Assembly: GCA_045047085.1 (NCBI GenBank)
Contig: JASFYT010000036.1
Coordinates: forward strand, 1 to 64,000
DNA: 64,000 nt
Direction: 5' to 3'
DNA from: GCA-2401155 sp045047085
GTDB lineage: Bacteria; Pseudomonadota; Alphaproteobacteria; Rhizobiales; Rhizobiaceae
The number at the start of each line of letters is the position of its first letter. Position 1 is the stretch's first letter. The notes beneath the pieces were generated by a model that was given only the letters and a program-made list of their open reading frames with translations, had not been told where the DNA came from and did not search any database. Positions 34,026 through 42,990 of this stretch are shown one piece after another. The translations under genes were made by a program, and so were the position numbers.

Positions 34026-35948
34026 ATGGCCGGTTCGGGAGATAACATACGCAAGGGCAGCCCCCTGCCCGATTATGAGCCTCTGAAACAGGCGCTCAGC
34101 AATTGCGTGCGGGCAATGGCCAATGACAATGAGTTGGAAATTTCATTTTCAACTGATCGTCCCACCATGGTCGAACAACAGATACGTTTGCCTGAACTAG
34201 GCAAAAATCTAACCGCCCAACAATTGGCCATCGTACGTGGTACAGGCGACAGCATGGCGCTTCGCTGTGCCTGCCATGACACCGGTATCCATACCAAATT
34301 GTCGCCTGAAGGGCCCAATGCCAAAGCAGTTTTTGATGCGGTGGAACAGGCCCGTGTGGAAGCAATCGGTGCGCGCCAGATGGAAGGAGTTGCCAACAAT
34401 TTAGGACACATGCTCGAAGAAAAATACTCTCGCGCCAATTACACTCATGCAACCAGCCGCGACGAAGTTCCGCTTGAAGAAGCCGTCGCCATGGTAGTGC
34501 GTGAAAAACTCACCGGCAGAGCACCGCCAAAAAGCGCCGAAGCCTTTGTCGATGTCTGGCGTGACTGGATTGAAGAAAAGGCAGGCGACAGCCTTGACGC
34601 CCTGGATGGCGATTTGACAGATCAAACCGCCTTTGCCCGAGCCATTCGCGATTTGATTGTTTCGCTTGATATGGCTGATGAACTGGGCGACGAAAACCTT
34701 GACCAACAGGACGACACCGAAGAAAACGACGCTGAATCGGGTGATGATACCGAAGACGGCCAAAGTGAAGATCAAGAAAACGAAGAAGGTGCCGAAGGCC
34801 AGCCCGACGAGATGGAGCAGGACGGCGAAGAAGAAATGACCGGAGAAATGGATGCATCCGACGCGGATGCAGACGATTCATCCGATGATGAAAATTCTGA
34901 GACGCCAAGCGAAGCCCATCGACCAGAACTGCCTTTTTCCAATTTCCCCACTGACTTCGACTACAAAGTATTTTCGACCGAATTTGACGAGGAAATCACA
35001 GCCGAAGAACTCTGCGATGAGGTAGAACTCGACCGCCTGCGCGCCTTTCTCGATAAGCAACTCGCCCATTTGCAGGGAGCTGTTGGCAGGCTTGCCAACC
35101 GGTTGCAACGTCGCCTGATGGCACAACAAAACCGTGGCTGGGATTTCGATCTGGAAGAGGGCATCCTCGATACATCCCGCCTCACCAGAATTGTCATGGA
35201 CCCCATGACGCCGCTTTCCTTCAAGATGGAACGTGACGCGATTTTCCGTGATACGGTCGTGACCCTGTTGATTGATAATTCAGGCTCCATGCGAGGTCGT
35301 CCGATCACTGTTGCCTCCTCCTGCGCCGATATTCTCGCGCGTACTTTGGAACGTTGTGGCGTTAAGGTCGAAATTCTCGGATTCACCACCAAGGCATGGA
35401 AGGGCGGACAATCCCGAGAAGCGTGGCTCAAGCGCGATAAACCACCAACGCCGGGCCGTCTCAACGATCTGCGCCACATCATCTATAAATCAGCTGACGC
35501 CCCATGGCGGCGCTCCAAGCGCAATCTTGGCCTGATGATGCGCGAGGGCCTGCTGAAAGAAAATATCGATGGTGAGGCGCTGTTATGGGCGCATAATCGC
35601 CTCATGGGGCGTACTGAACATCGCCGTATCCTGATGATGATTTCTGATGGCGCACCGGTGGATGATTCTACTCTTTCGGTGAATCCTGGCAATTACCTCG
35701 AGCGTCATTTGCGCCATGTAATTGAAGATATTGAGGAAAACTCTCCAGTCGAACTGCTGGCCATCGGTATCGGGCACGATGTGACGCGTTATTACAAGCA
35801 CGCGGTGACCATTGTTGATGCGGAGGAACTTGCCGGAGCTATGACAGATCAACTGGCAGAGCTGTTCGGGGAAACTGATCCCAATGAGGGTAACGGCCGC
35901 CGTCACCGCTCATCTGGCAAGAGAAATGCCATACGGAAGACCGGATAA
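34026..35948 (+). CDS. cobT: Aerobic cobaltochelatase subunit CobT
   Basis: Partner of CobS; together they form the ATP-driven chaperone ring of the cobaltochelatase. 640 residues. An N-terminal CobT domain is followed by a highly acidic linker (about 220-300, runs of Asp and Glu), which is a family hallmark. The C-terminal von Willebrand A domain carries the MIDAS motif TLLIDNSGSMRGRPI and ILMMISDGAPVDDST. The start follows the cobS stop by 15 bases, and the stop is directly followed by the ATG of the phytase-like gene. Confidence 0.95.
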   Translation: MAGSGDNIRKGSPLPDYEPLKQALSNCVRAMANDNELEISFSTDRPTMVEQQIRLPELGKNLTAQQLAIVRGTGDSMALRCACHDTGIHTKLSPEGPNAKAVFDAVEQARVEAIGARQMEGVANNLGHMLEEKYSRANYTHATSRDEVPLEEAVAMVVREKLTGRAPPKSAEAFVDVWRDWIEEKAGDSLDALDGDLTDQTAFARAIRDLIVSLDMADELGDENLDQQDDTEENDAESGDDTEDGQSEDQENEEGAEGQPDEMEQDGEEEMTGEMDASDADADDSSDDENSETPSEAHRPELPFSNFPTDFDYKVFSTEFDEEITAEELCDEVELDRLRAFLDKQLAHLQGAVGRLANRLQRRLMAQQNRGWDFDLEEGILDTSRLTRIVMDPMTPLSFKMERDAIFRDTVVTLLIDNSGSMRGRPITVASSCADILARTLERCGVKVEILGFTTKAWKGGQSREAWLKRDKPPTPGRLNDLRHIIYKSADAPWRRSKRNLGLMMREGLLKENIDGEALLWAHNRLMGRTEHRRILMMISDGAPVDDSTLSVNPGNYLERHLRHVIEDIEENSPVELLAIGIGHDVTRYYKHAVTIVDAEELAGAMTDQLAELFGETDPNEGNGRRHRSSGKRNAIRKTG

Positions 35949-36959
35949 ATGCGCGCACCAATCGTGAAAATGCTAATGGTTGCATTGTTTCTCTTTGCCG
36001 CACCTCTCCCGGCAGCGACCGAGGGCCAACTGCACCGCGACACCAATATCCAGTCCCGAATCATTTCCTATTTCCATGTAACTGAACCAGATATTAAACG
36101 TTTCGGAAAGTTGGAATTCCTTGGTGGCATTGAGATGTTCTCCAACAACACTAATTTCGGTGGCTACTCGGGGTTTAGGTTCCACAACAACCGAACCGAT
36201 TTTATCGCAGTTTCTGATATAGGCTTCTGGCTGACAGGGACCTTGCGGCGTAAAAACGGATTACCCATTGGCATTAAAAGCGCAGCACTAACGCCTATAC
36301 GCGACACAAATGGGCAGGCAATCCTTGGCAAGGAAAGCTCCGATGCAGAAGCTCTGGCAATTGTCGGCAGCCAGATTTACGTGGCTTTTGAACGCAACCA
36401 TCGCGTTGAGGTATTCAATCTGGACCAACCGGATTTCACGCTGGGAAAGTCCAGCATCCTGAACATCGACTTCAATAAGTTGGGCCTGCGTGGAAACAAA
36501 GGATTGGAAACCCTCGTCAGCGCGCCATCTGGCAGCCCTCTGCATGGTCAATTGCTGATGATCACCGAACGCTCCCTTAATGAAAAACGCGATATCCGAG
36601 CCTTTATTTATGGCAGCGGCAAACTGAAAGAGTTCTCTATTGCCCGCACCAATCAGTTCGATGTAACCGATGGAAAGTTTCTACCCAATGGCGATTTAAT
36701 CCTGCTGGAGCGGCGCTTTAATGTTGCCACGGGTGCTGCAATGCGCCTGCGCCGGTTTAAATCTGCAGCGATCAAACCTGGTAGCCGCCTAACCGGAAAA
36801 ACTCTGATGTTTGCCGATTCCGCCCACCAGATCGATAATATGGAGGGTCTGGATATTACGCAAAACGAAAAGGGTGACACCATCCTTACCCTGATATCCG
36901 ATGATAATCATTCCATTTTGCAGCGAACATTACTGTTGGAATTTAAGCTGGTGGAATGA
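35949..36959 (+). CDS. Secreted esterase-like-activity-of-phytase family protein
   Basis: 336 residues with a clear signal peptide (KMLMVALFLFAAPLPAATEG), so exported. The mature part matches the family with GGIEMFSNNTNFGGYSGFRF, DFIAVSDIGFWLTGTL, SDAEALAIVGSQIYVAFER and NMEGLDITQNEKGDTILTLISDDN, a likely beta-propeller. The family has been linked to phosphatase or esterase activity, but evidence is thin. It starts immediately after cobT, so it is cotranscribed; related genomes show the same order. It converges on a TfoX-C gene with almost no spacer. Confidence 0.82.
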   Translation: MRAPIVKMLMVALFLFAAPLPAATEGQLHRDTNIQSRIISYFHVTEPDIKRFGKLEFLGGIEMFSNNTNFGGYSGFRFHNNRTDFIAVSDIGFWLTGTLRRKNGLPIGIKSAALTPIRDTNGQAILGKESSDAEALAIVGSQIYVAFERNHRVEVFNLDQPDFTLGKSSILNIDFNKLGLRGNKGLETLVSAPSGSPLHGQLLMITERSLNEKRDIRAFIYGSGKLKEFSIARTNQFDVTDGKFLPNGDLILLERRFNVATGAAMRLRRFKSAAIKPGSRLTGKTLMFADSAHQIDNMEGLDITQNEKGDTILTLISDDNHSILQRTLLLEFKLVE

Positions 36960-36962
36960 TGC

Positions 36963-37217
36963 TTAAACGCCAGCCTGAGACTTCAGCTTAGCCTTCGTTT
37001 CATTGTCCAAAGAACGCCAGTCACAATCAAGCAGCGCTGCTTCCATGGCGTAAAGCAACAATATGGAAGCACGTTCCGGCATTTGAAATTTAACGCGAGT
37101 ATAAGCAACCACCGCGCCCATCTGACGCAAATCATCCTCATTATGAACATCAATTTCCGCCAGCATAAGAGCAGACGCAGCACCAAGGTTTCGCATTTGC
37201 TCGATGGATTTTACCAT
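36963..37217 (-). CDS. Stand-alone TfoX C-terminal domain protein
   Basis: 84 residues that correspond to only the C-terminal domain of TfoX/Sxy: IEQMRNLGAASALMLAEIDVHNEDDLRQMGAVVAYTRVK, then ASILLLYAMEAALLDCDWRSLDNETKAKL. The domain resembles a helix-hairpin-helix module (N-L-G...D-L...G-A-V). The N-terminal DNA-binding half of competence regulators is absent; this short form is common in proteobacteria and its role is unknown. Start and upstream stop are separated by three bases, so it is cotranscribed with the queuosine-precursor transporter. Confidence 0.82.
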   Translation of the reverse strand: MVKSIEQMRNLGAASALMLAEIDVHNEDDLRQMGAVVAYTRVKFQMPERASILLLYAMEAALLDCDWRSLDNETKAKLKSQAGV

Positions 37218-37220
37218 TCG

Positions 37221-37904
37221 CTAGGAACGTTCCATCTCAATCGGCTTAAGCATGTTCACCAGCAGGCCGTAAGGCGCAAGAAGGATGATACCAGCCAATA
37301 TCTTGACCATAAAATCACCAGCAGCCCACGATACCCAGCGCGGCATCTCGGTTGCAAATACCGCCAGCGCTGGTGCGTGTTCCAACGCAAAGCCATCATT
37401 TTCACCGAGAAACGCAAAACTGGCTGCAAAGGCAATGCCGAAGAACAGGCACGTATCAACCAGTGAGCCAACCAATGTAGAAACCAGCGGTGCTTGCCAC
37501 CAAACACTGGCGCGCAAACGGGAAAATATCGAAACATCCAGCAATTGAGCCGTGAGAAATGCAACACCTGACGCCATCGCTACCCGTGCAATGCGCGACG
37601 GAGTCAGTTCAAACGGGAACAGGCCTAAGGAAAACAAAATCTTTGGCACAAGGATTGAGCACAGCACCGCAAGTACGAAGCCTGCCAGCACAACGCGTCT
37701 TGCCTTCCGTGCGCCAAATACACGATTGGTAAGATCGGTAACCAGAAAGGCAATTGGATAGGTAAATGCACCCCAAGTGAGAACATCACCCAGATTGACA
37801 CCACCAAGCGAATAGCCGACGGGAAATTGCACTAAAATATTGGAAAGAACCACAATGAAGGCCATAGCGGCCACAAAAGGGAACACAGATTTGCTCATAA
37901 GCAT
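37221..37904 (-). CDS. Queuosine precursor transporter (YhhQ/VUT family)
   Basis: About 227 residues with six hydrophobic helices. YhhQ proteins import queuosine precursors (preQ0/preQ1) for tRNA modification. Family blocks: NILVQFPVGYSLGGVNLGDVLTWGAFTYPIAFLVTDLTNRVFG (the TDLTN motif), VAFLTAQLLDVSIFSRLR, and WWQAPLVSTLVGSLVDTCLFFGIAF. The start is ATG at 37904, with AGGA seven bases upstream; a second ATG two codons on is possible. A compact hairpin with an A-rich tail overlaps the ribosome site and may be a preQ1 riboswitch. TfoX-C follows directly. Confidence 0.9.
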   Translation of the reverse strand: MLMSKSVFPFVAAMAFIVVLSNILVQFPVGYSLGGVNLGDVLTWGAFTYPIAFLVTDLTNRVFGARKARRVVLAGFVLAVLCSILVPKILFSLGLFPFELTPSRIARVAMASGVAFLTAQLLDVSIFSRLRASVWWQAPLVSTLVGSLVDTCLFFGIAFAASFAFLGENDGFALEHAPALAVFATEMPRWVSWAAGDFMVKILAGIILLAPYGLLVNMLKPIEMERS

Positions 37905-37930
37905 TTTTTTATCCTGGGTGATGCCACCAG
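37901..37930 (-). promoter_or_regulatory. Candidate preQ1-I-type riboswitch at the yhhQ start
   Basis: On the minus strand CTGG (37930-37927) pairs with CCAG (37917-37914), leaving loop TGGCATCAC. An A-rich tail GATAAAAAA follows, then ATGC, which can pair with the loop GCAT to form an H-type pseudoknot. This is the layout of class I preQ1 riboswitches (P1, loop, A-rich L3, P2), with similar tail length. The 3' P1 strand overlaps the AGGA ribosome site and P2 includes the start codon. The conserved loop bases of the consensus are only partly matched. Confidence 0.45.
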
Positions 37931-37946
37931 TTGAATACAAAATTTA

Positions 37947-37967
37947 AGCGGGTAAAATTTACCCGCT
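37947..37967 (-). terminator. Rho-independent terminator of rpmB
   Basis: A 10-bp stem AGCGGGTAAA/TTTACCCGCT, nearly without loop (effectively 9 bp with a 3-base loop), lies between the rpmB stop and the yhhQ leader. On the minus strand it is followed by TAAATTTTGTATTC, a moderately U-rich tail. It separates ribosomal protein expression from the transporter. Confidence 0.6.
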
Positions 37968-38013
37968 CATTGATATTATAGAATTTATGACTAATCGCCA
38001 GCCAGAAATTTAA

Positions 38014-38313
38014 CTATGCCGTAGCAAGGCCTTCAGCCATTTTCTTTTGAATCTGGCGTTTCAGCAAACGTGCTTTTTGTGAAAGCTCGCTATCCTTGGA
38101 TTTTGTAAAAAATGCATCAAGGCCACCACGATGTTCAACTGTGCGAAGCGCCTTAGCGCAAATACGCAGACGAACACGTTGGTTCAGCACATCGCTCATC
38201 AAAGTTACATTGCAGAGATTAGGCAAAAAACGGCGACGCGAACGGTTTTTCGCATGGCTCACATTATTACCTGTCATAACGGCTTTGCCGGTCAGTTCAC
38301 AACGTCTGGACAT
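38014..38313 (-). CDS. rpmB: 50S ribosomal protein L28
   Basis: 99 residues, the long alphaproteobacterial form of L28. The N-terminus SRRCELTGKAVMTGNNVSHAKNRSRRRFLPNL is diagnostic, followed by VRLRICAKALRTVEHRGGLDAFF. The C-terminal extension (LSQKARLLKRQIQKKMAE) is typical of Rhizobiales. A hairpin terminator follows. The 5' flank is shared with the divergent DUF3108 gene. Confidence 0.96.
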   Translation of the reverse strand: MSRRCELTGKAVMTGNNVSHAKNRSRRRFLPNLCNVTLMSDVLNQRVRLRICAKALRTVEHRGGLDAFFTKSKDSELSQKARLLKRQIQKKMAEGLATA

Positions 38314-38597
38314 CGTCTTATCCTTAAATAAGTTTCAACCCGATCACATGGCCACAAATGCATTTCGAGGGCGGTCGCCTGAACGACAGCCCAAAGACGC
38401 CTCGAGCCTTCGGGAAAAGTTGCTTTGTCATAGTGGCCTTCGGCGGAGGCGTCAAGTAAAACTTGGCATTTGGGAGCATTTGAACGCCAAATCCTCAGCC
38501 CTTATCCCGCAACAAACCCAAAATGCCGCCAATTCGCAAATATGCCTTATTTTCCAATTATCCTGACCACTGGTCAACAGGCGGCAAAGAGAACAAA
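38314..38597. other. Structured intergenic region, rpmB/DUF3108
   Basis: 284 bases between divergent genes. An 8-bp inverted repeat GACGCCTC (38396-38403)/GAGGCGTC (38446-38453) encloses smaller CCTTCGG-containing hairpins. A second pair ATTTGG/CCAAAT lies just beyond. No ORF looks real. It may be the folded leader of rpmB or simply intergenic repeat debris. Confidence 0.4.
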
Positions 38598-39440
38598 ATG
38601 CGCATTATTCAATTAGATAAAATCTGCCGGGTACAAGTACTTTTTTTTGGTTTTTTAGCGACAATATTCGTCTGGACACCATTGCTGCATGCCGAGGAAA
38701 TCCACCACAAGACAAAATTTTCCGTAAAATTTGGTGGTCTGACGGTTGGCACTGCCAGTTTTGACATCAAGCTCAATGACGAGCACTACAAAATGACAGG
38801 CAGTGGAACCACCGCGGGCCTCGTAAGACTGTTTTCTTCAGGCAAAGGCAATTTTAATAGCACCGGCACCATCGATGAAAACAAGGTAAATGCAGCCGCT
38901 CATTCAGTTTTTGTGCGCGAGAAGAAAAAGAACTCCACTCTCAAAATGGCATTTGCCGATAAAAGCGTAACTGATGTCCAGATGGTTCCCGACAAGCGAA
39001 AAAAGCACATCAACTCAAAGCAGTGGATTCCGATCCAAGCTAAACACACGCAAAACGTCATCGACCCTGCAAGCAGTTTGCTGATGCCAATTGCCTATGA
39101 AGATGCCTCCGATCCAAGGAAAGTATGCGGCCGAAATCTTGAAATTTTTGATGGCCAGTCCCGCTACACCATGAAACTTAGCTATAAGACCACCAGAGCC
39201 GTCAAAACCAAGGGGTATAAGGGCTTTGCCCATGTCTGCAAACTCCAATATATCCCGATTGCCGGCTATCGCAAAGGGCGCAAAAACGTCGAGTATATGC
39301 GCAAGAATCAACGCATGGAGTTCTGGCTTGCCCCCATTACCGGCACCAACATTTTTACTCCCATCCGCATTGAAGTGGCGACTCAATATGGCAAGGTTAC
39401 AGCAATTCCACAATATTTTGGCCTTACTGCCACCCAATAG
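38598..39440 (+). CDS. DUF3108 domain-containing exported protein
   Basis: About 280 residues from ATG at 38598. A hydrophobic leader (VLFFGFLATIFVWTPLLHAEE) predicts export to the periplasm. The DUF3108 core is in FSVKFGGLTVGTASFDIKLNDEHYKMTGSG, GLVRLFSSGKGNFNSTGTI and FWLAPITGTNIFTPIRIEVATQYGKVTA. Function unknown; relatives are predicted beta-rich envelope proteins. An in-frame ATG at 38523 would add residues before the signal and is less likely. It precedes the SUV3-like helicase by 129 bases. Confidence 0.83.
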   Translation: MRIIQLDKICRVQVLFFGFLATIFVWTPLLHAEEIHHKTKFSVKFGGLTVGTASFDIKLNDEHYKMTGSGTTAGLVRLFSSGKGNFNSTGTIDENKVNAAAHSVFVREKKKNSTLKMAFADKSVTDVQMVPDKRKKHINSKQWIPIQAKHTQNVIDPASSLLMPIAYEDASDPRKVCGRNLEIFDGQSRYTMKLSYKTTRAVKTKGYKGFAHVCKLQYIPIAGYRKGRKNVEYMRKNQRMEFWLAPITGTNIFTPIRIEVATQYGKVTAIPQYFGLTATQ

Positions 39441-39569
39441 AATTTTATAGCGCCTACGCAAAATAGTTCTGGTCCCAGACTTACGCGAACGATAGAATAA
39501 CTAAGATATTTTTAAAAAAGGCGTAGCTGATTATAGTGTAGCTACCCGTAAATTTGAATTTCAAGATTA

Positions 39570-42494
39570 ATGGCAGACTTTACCCCATCCAAAAACACAG
39601 TTGTCAAAAGCACAGTGCCAAAATCCAGTAGCCGTGGTGTAACAGCTGTTCTTGGGCCAACCAATACCGGCAAGACCCATTTGGCGATTGAGCGCATGAC
39701 TGCTTATCCGAGCGGCGTCATCGGCTTGCCTTTGCGGCTGTTGGCGCGGGAGGTATATGGCAGGGTTTGTGCCAAGGTGGGCGCGTCAAAAGTAGCCCTA
39801 ATTACCGGCGAAGAGAAAATCACCCCGCCCGGTGCACGCTTTCATGTTTGCACCGTTGAAGCCATGCCGATGAAGACCGATGCTGAATTTGTAGCCATAG
39901 ATGAAGTGCAACTGGCAACCGATCTTGAGCGCGGCCACGTTTTTACCGACCGGATATTAAACCTACGCGGCACCCACGAAACCATGCTGCTTGGCGCTGA
40001 TACAGTGCAAAAAACACTGACCACTTTGCTGCCGGGAATTGAAATTGTCACCCGCCCGCGCCTGTCCATGCTGACCTATGCAGGTTCAAAGAAAATCACC
40101 CGACTGCCGCCCCGCTCTGCCATTGTCGCATTTTCCGCCGATGAGGTTTACGCCATCGCCGAACTCATCCGCCGCCAGCGCGGTGGTGCTGCTGTGGTTA
40201 TGGGATCGCTAAGCCCAAGAACCCGAAACGCCCAGGTGGAACTTTACCAGTCCGGCGAAGTAGATTTCATCGTAGCAACAGATGCCATCGGAATGGGGCT
40301 AAATCTCGATCTGGACCACGTGGCGTTTGCTCAGGACCAAAAGTTCGACGGCTTCCAGTTTAGAAAACTTACAGCCGCAGAACTTGCCCAAATCGCAGGA
40401 CGCGCCGGTCGCCACACCTCTGATGGTACATTTGGAGTAACATCGCGCGTCGACCCATTTCCTGATGAATTGGTGGAAGCGCTTGAAACCCATGAGTTTG
40501 CCCCGCTAAAAGTTCTAACTTGGCGCAATAGGGAGCTGGACTTTTCTAGTATTAATGCGCTAAAAGCCAGCCTCGCCATTGGTTCCGGCACACGCGAATT
40601 AATGAAATCTCCACCAACATCTGATCAAATTGCCCTTGATAACCTTTCTCGTGACAAACTTCTGGTAGAAAACTGCAGCAGTGAACGTTTAACGAAGTTA
40701 TTGTGGGACGTTTGTCGAATTCCCGATTACCGCGGCATATCGCCCACCGCCCACAGCGACATATTGAAGTCCATTTATCTGGACATTGTGCAACAAGGAA
40801 ATATTGACGAGAACTGGTTTGCCCAGCAGGTTTCACATGCAGACAAATCAGGAGGCGGTATCGATGCATTATCGGCCCGCATTTCGCAAATCAGAACGTG
40901 GACATATCTTTCAAACCGGGTTGACTGGCTGAAAGATCCGTTCCACTGGCAAGAAAAGACAAGAGAAGTTGAAAACCGGTTATCAGACGAGTTACATGAA
41001 AACCTGACGAAACGCTTCATTGACCGAAGAACAAGCGTATTAATGAAGAGATTAAGAGAAAATGCCATGCTGGAAGCAGTAATTGAAACAAACGGAAATG
41101 TATCAGTAGAAGGCCACCACGTCGGCCAACTCCTTGGATTCCGTTTTATATCCGACAAATCGGCCGAGGGCCCGGAAGCAAAGGCAGCCAACGCTGCAGC
41201 CATGAAGGCTCTTGCTACCGAAATCGACAAACGCGCCGAACGGCTCGCCGCCTCACCAAATAGCGATATTTCGCTGGCAAGCGATGGCTCATTGCGTTGG
41301 CTTGGAGAAGCAATTGCCAGAGTTATTGCGGGCGAAGAAACATTAAAGCCGCGTGTATTACTATTGGCAGACGAACAATTGAGCGGCCTTCCTCGTGAAA
41401 AAGTGCAGGCCCGATTGGAACGATGGGTCGCAAACCACATCAATACACTACTGAAGCCCATTGCGGACCTGTCTGCCGATGAAACCCTGACTGCCACAGC
41501 CAAGGGCATCGCCTTCCGTCTGGCCGAAAACCTCGGCATCTTGGATCGCAAAGAGGTATTGGAAGAAATTCGCAGCCTTGATCAGGATATGCGCGGTACA
41601 CTTCGCAAATTCGGTATTCGCTTCGGTGCCTATCACATCTTCATGCCGACCATGTTGAAACCTGCACCAACCTCCTTAATCTGTTTTCTTTGGGCGCTGA
41701 AAAATGACCAGCTTGAAGCAGGCGGCCTCGTAGAAATTCCTCAAGCGTCCGCTGCTGGCAGAACGTCAATGCCAGTGGATGAAACTTTCAATCGCGACAT
41801 TTACCCTCTTTGTGGCTTTAGAATTCTTGGCCAAAAAGCTGTCCGCATCGATATTCTGGAGCGCCTTGCAGATTTAATTCGCCCTGCGACCAATTGGAAA
41901 CCAGCTGCTGAACCAAAAGCTCCCGCCGAAGGTAGCGAAGAGAATTCAGAAGAAACAACGGCTGTAATACCCGTCGCCAAACCTGAGGGCGCAATCGACG
42001 GGCGTAGCTTCTATGTAACCCCGGCAATGATGTCTATTCTGGGCGCAACCCATGACGATATGGATCAAATTCTCAAAGGCCTTGGCTATCGCGGCGAATC
42101 CAAACTTCACGCTGATATAGTTCCAGCAGAAGCTGAGCCTAAAGATATTGCAGAAGCACCAGCGAGCACAGAGAACAAAAAACCAGTAGAAACCGCCGAA
42201 ATCATCGACAAGCCAGAAACCCCGGAAGTCTCTGATAAAGAAGTCGAAGATACCGGCCCTAAAATGATAATGGTGTGGCGATACGGAGGGCAAAACCGGG
42301 GTCGACAGCAGCCTGCAAACCGCCGTAACCAGAACAAGAATCGCAAAAATCAGAATTCAGGCGACAGTAAACAATCCAAGAACTTCAAAAAGCGTCCAGA
42401 TAAGCGTCATCAAAAACCAGCTGAAAAGCCGATGGACCCGGATTCTCCATTCGCCAAGCTAGCAGCACTTAAAGAATCCATGAAAGCGAAATAA
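39570..42494 (+). CDS. SUV3-like superfamily 2 RNA helicase
   Basis: 974 residues. The helicase core lies in the first 330: Walker A VLGPTNTGKTHLAIERM, motif II FVAIDEVQLATDLERGHVFTD, motif III region LLGADTV, and motifs V/VI VATDAIGMGLNLDLDHVAF and QIAGRAGRHTSDGTFG. This layout matches mitochondrial SUV3, an RNA degradosome helicase. The middle part is helical. The C-terminus is low-complexity and strongly basic (NRRNQNKNRKNQN, KKRPDKRHQKP), suited to RNA binding. The S4 gene follows directly in the same frame after the stop. A role in RNA turnover is inferred from homology. Confidence 0.87.
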   Translation: MADFTPSKNTVVKSTVPKSSSRGVTAVLGPTNTGKTHLAIERMTAYPSGVIGLPLRLLAREVYGRVCAKVGASKVALITGEEKITPPGARFHVCTVEAMPMKTDAEFVAIDEVQLATDLERGHVFTDRILNLRGTHETMLLGADTVQKTLTTLLPGIEIVTRPRLSMLTYAGSKKITRLPPRSAIVAFSADEVYAIAELIRRQRGGAAVVMGSLSPRTRNAQVELYQSGEVDFIVATDAIGMGLNLDLDHVAFAQDQKFDGFQFRKLTAAELAQIAGRAGRHTSDGTFGVTSRVDPFPDELVEALETHEFAPLKVLTWRNRELDFSSINALKASLAIGSGTRELMKSPPTSDQIALDNLSRDKLLVENCSSERLTKLLWDVCRIPDYRGISPTAHSDILKSIYLDIVQQGNIDENWFAQQVSHADKSGGGIDALSARISQIRTWTYLSNRVDWLKDPFHWQEKTREVENRLSDELHENLTKRFIDRRTSVLMKRLRENAMLEAVIETNGNVSVEGHHVGQLLGFRFISDKSAEGPEAKAANAAAMKALATEIDKRAERLAASPNSDISLASDGSLRWLGEAIARVIAGEETLKPRVLLLADEQLSGLPREKVQARLERWVANHINTLLKPIADLSADETLTATAKGIAFRLAENLGILDRKEVLEEIRSLDQDMRGTLRKFGIRFGAYHIFMPTMLKPAPTSLICFLWALKNDQLEAGGLVEIPQASAAGRTSMPVDETFNRDIYPLCGFRILGQKAVRIDILERLADLIRPATNWKPAAEPKAPAEGSEENSEETTAVIPVAKPEGAIDGRSFYVTPAMMSILGATHDDMDQILKGLGYRGESKLHADIVPAEAEPKDIAEAPASTENKKPVETAEIIDKPETPEVSDKEVEDTGPKMIMVWRYGGQNRGRQQPANRRNQNKNRKNQNSGDSKQSKNFKKRPDKRHQKPAEKPMDPDSPFAKLAALKESMKAK

Positions 42495-42893
42495 TTGGCT
42501 GAAGGGGCAACGGAAAACAAACTACGCATCGATAAATGGCTATGGTTTGCCCGTATAGCCAAGACCCGTACCCTCGCCAAAAAACTCGTAACCACCGGCA
42601 AGGTCCGCGTCGACAGCAACAAGATCACCAATGCCAGTTTTTCCGTTAACCCAGGTCATGTGCTGACAATCGTTCTGGAACGCAAAGTCCTCATCTATGA
42701 AATTCTGGAACCGGGCTCCCGCCGCGGCCCATATTCCGAGGCAAAATTGCTCTATAACGACCTCAGCCCCAAAGTCGAACCATTGGAAAAAAACCGCACG
42801 GCTTATGACAAAGGGACCGTTACTACGGGTAAACGCCCTGACAAAAGGCAAAGAAGACAATTAAAGGCCCTTAAACAGGAAAACATGCTCTAA
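42495..42893 (+). CDS. S4 RNA-binding domain protein (HslR-like)
   Basis: 132 residues. The N-terminal S4 domain, LRIDKWLWFARIAKTRTLAKKLVTTGKVRVDSNKI, matches Hsp15 (HslR), which binds 50S subunits carrying a stranded nascent chain and assists recycling. The remainder is basic and probably unstructured (KRPDKRQRRQLKALK). The start is TTG at 42495, directly after the helicase TAA in the same frame. No ATG exists before the S4 domain, so a TTG start and coupled translation are likely. Confidence 0.88.
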   Translation: MAEGATENKLRIDKWLWFARIAKTRTLAKKLVTTGKVRVDSNKITNASFSVNPGHVLTIVLERKVLIYEILEPGSRRGPYSEAKLLYNDLSPKVEPLEKNRTAYDKGTVTTGKRPDKRQRRQLKALKQENML

Positions 42894-42990
42894 ATCGTCC
42901 CTACATAGGAAAAGGCTATGCCTTGTCACCTGCATTCAAACCAGATAGATATGCATCGAATTTTTGCAAGATTTCCAAACAGGAACATCA

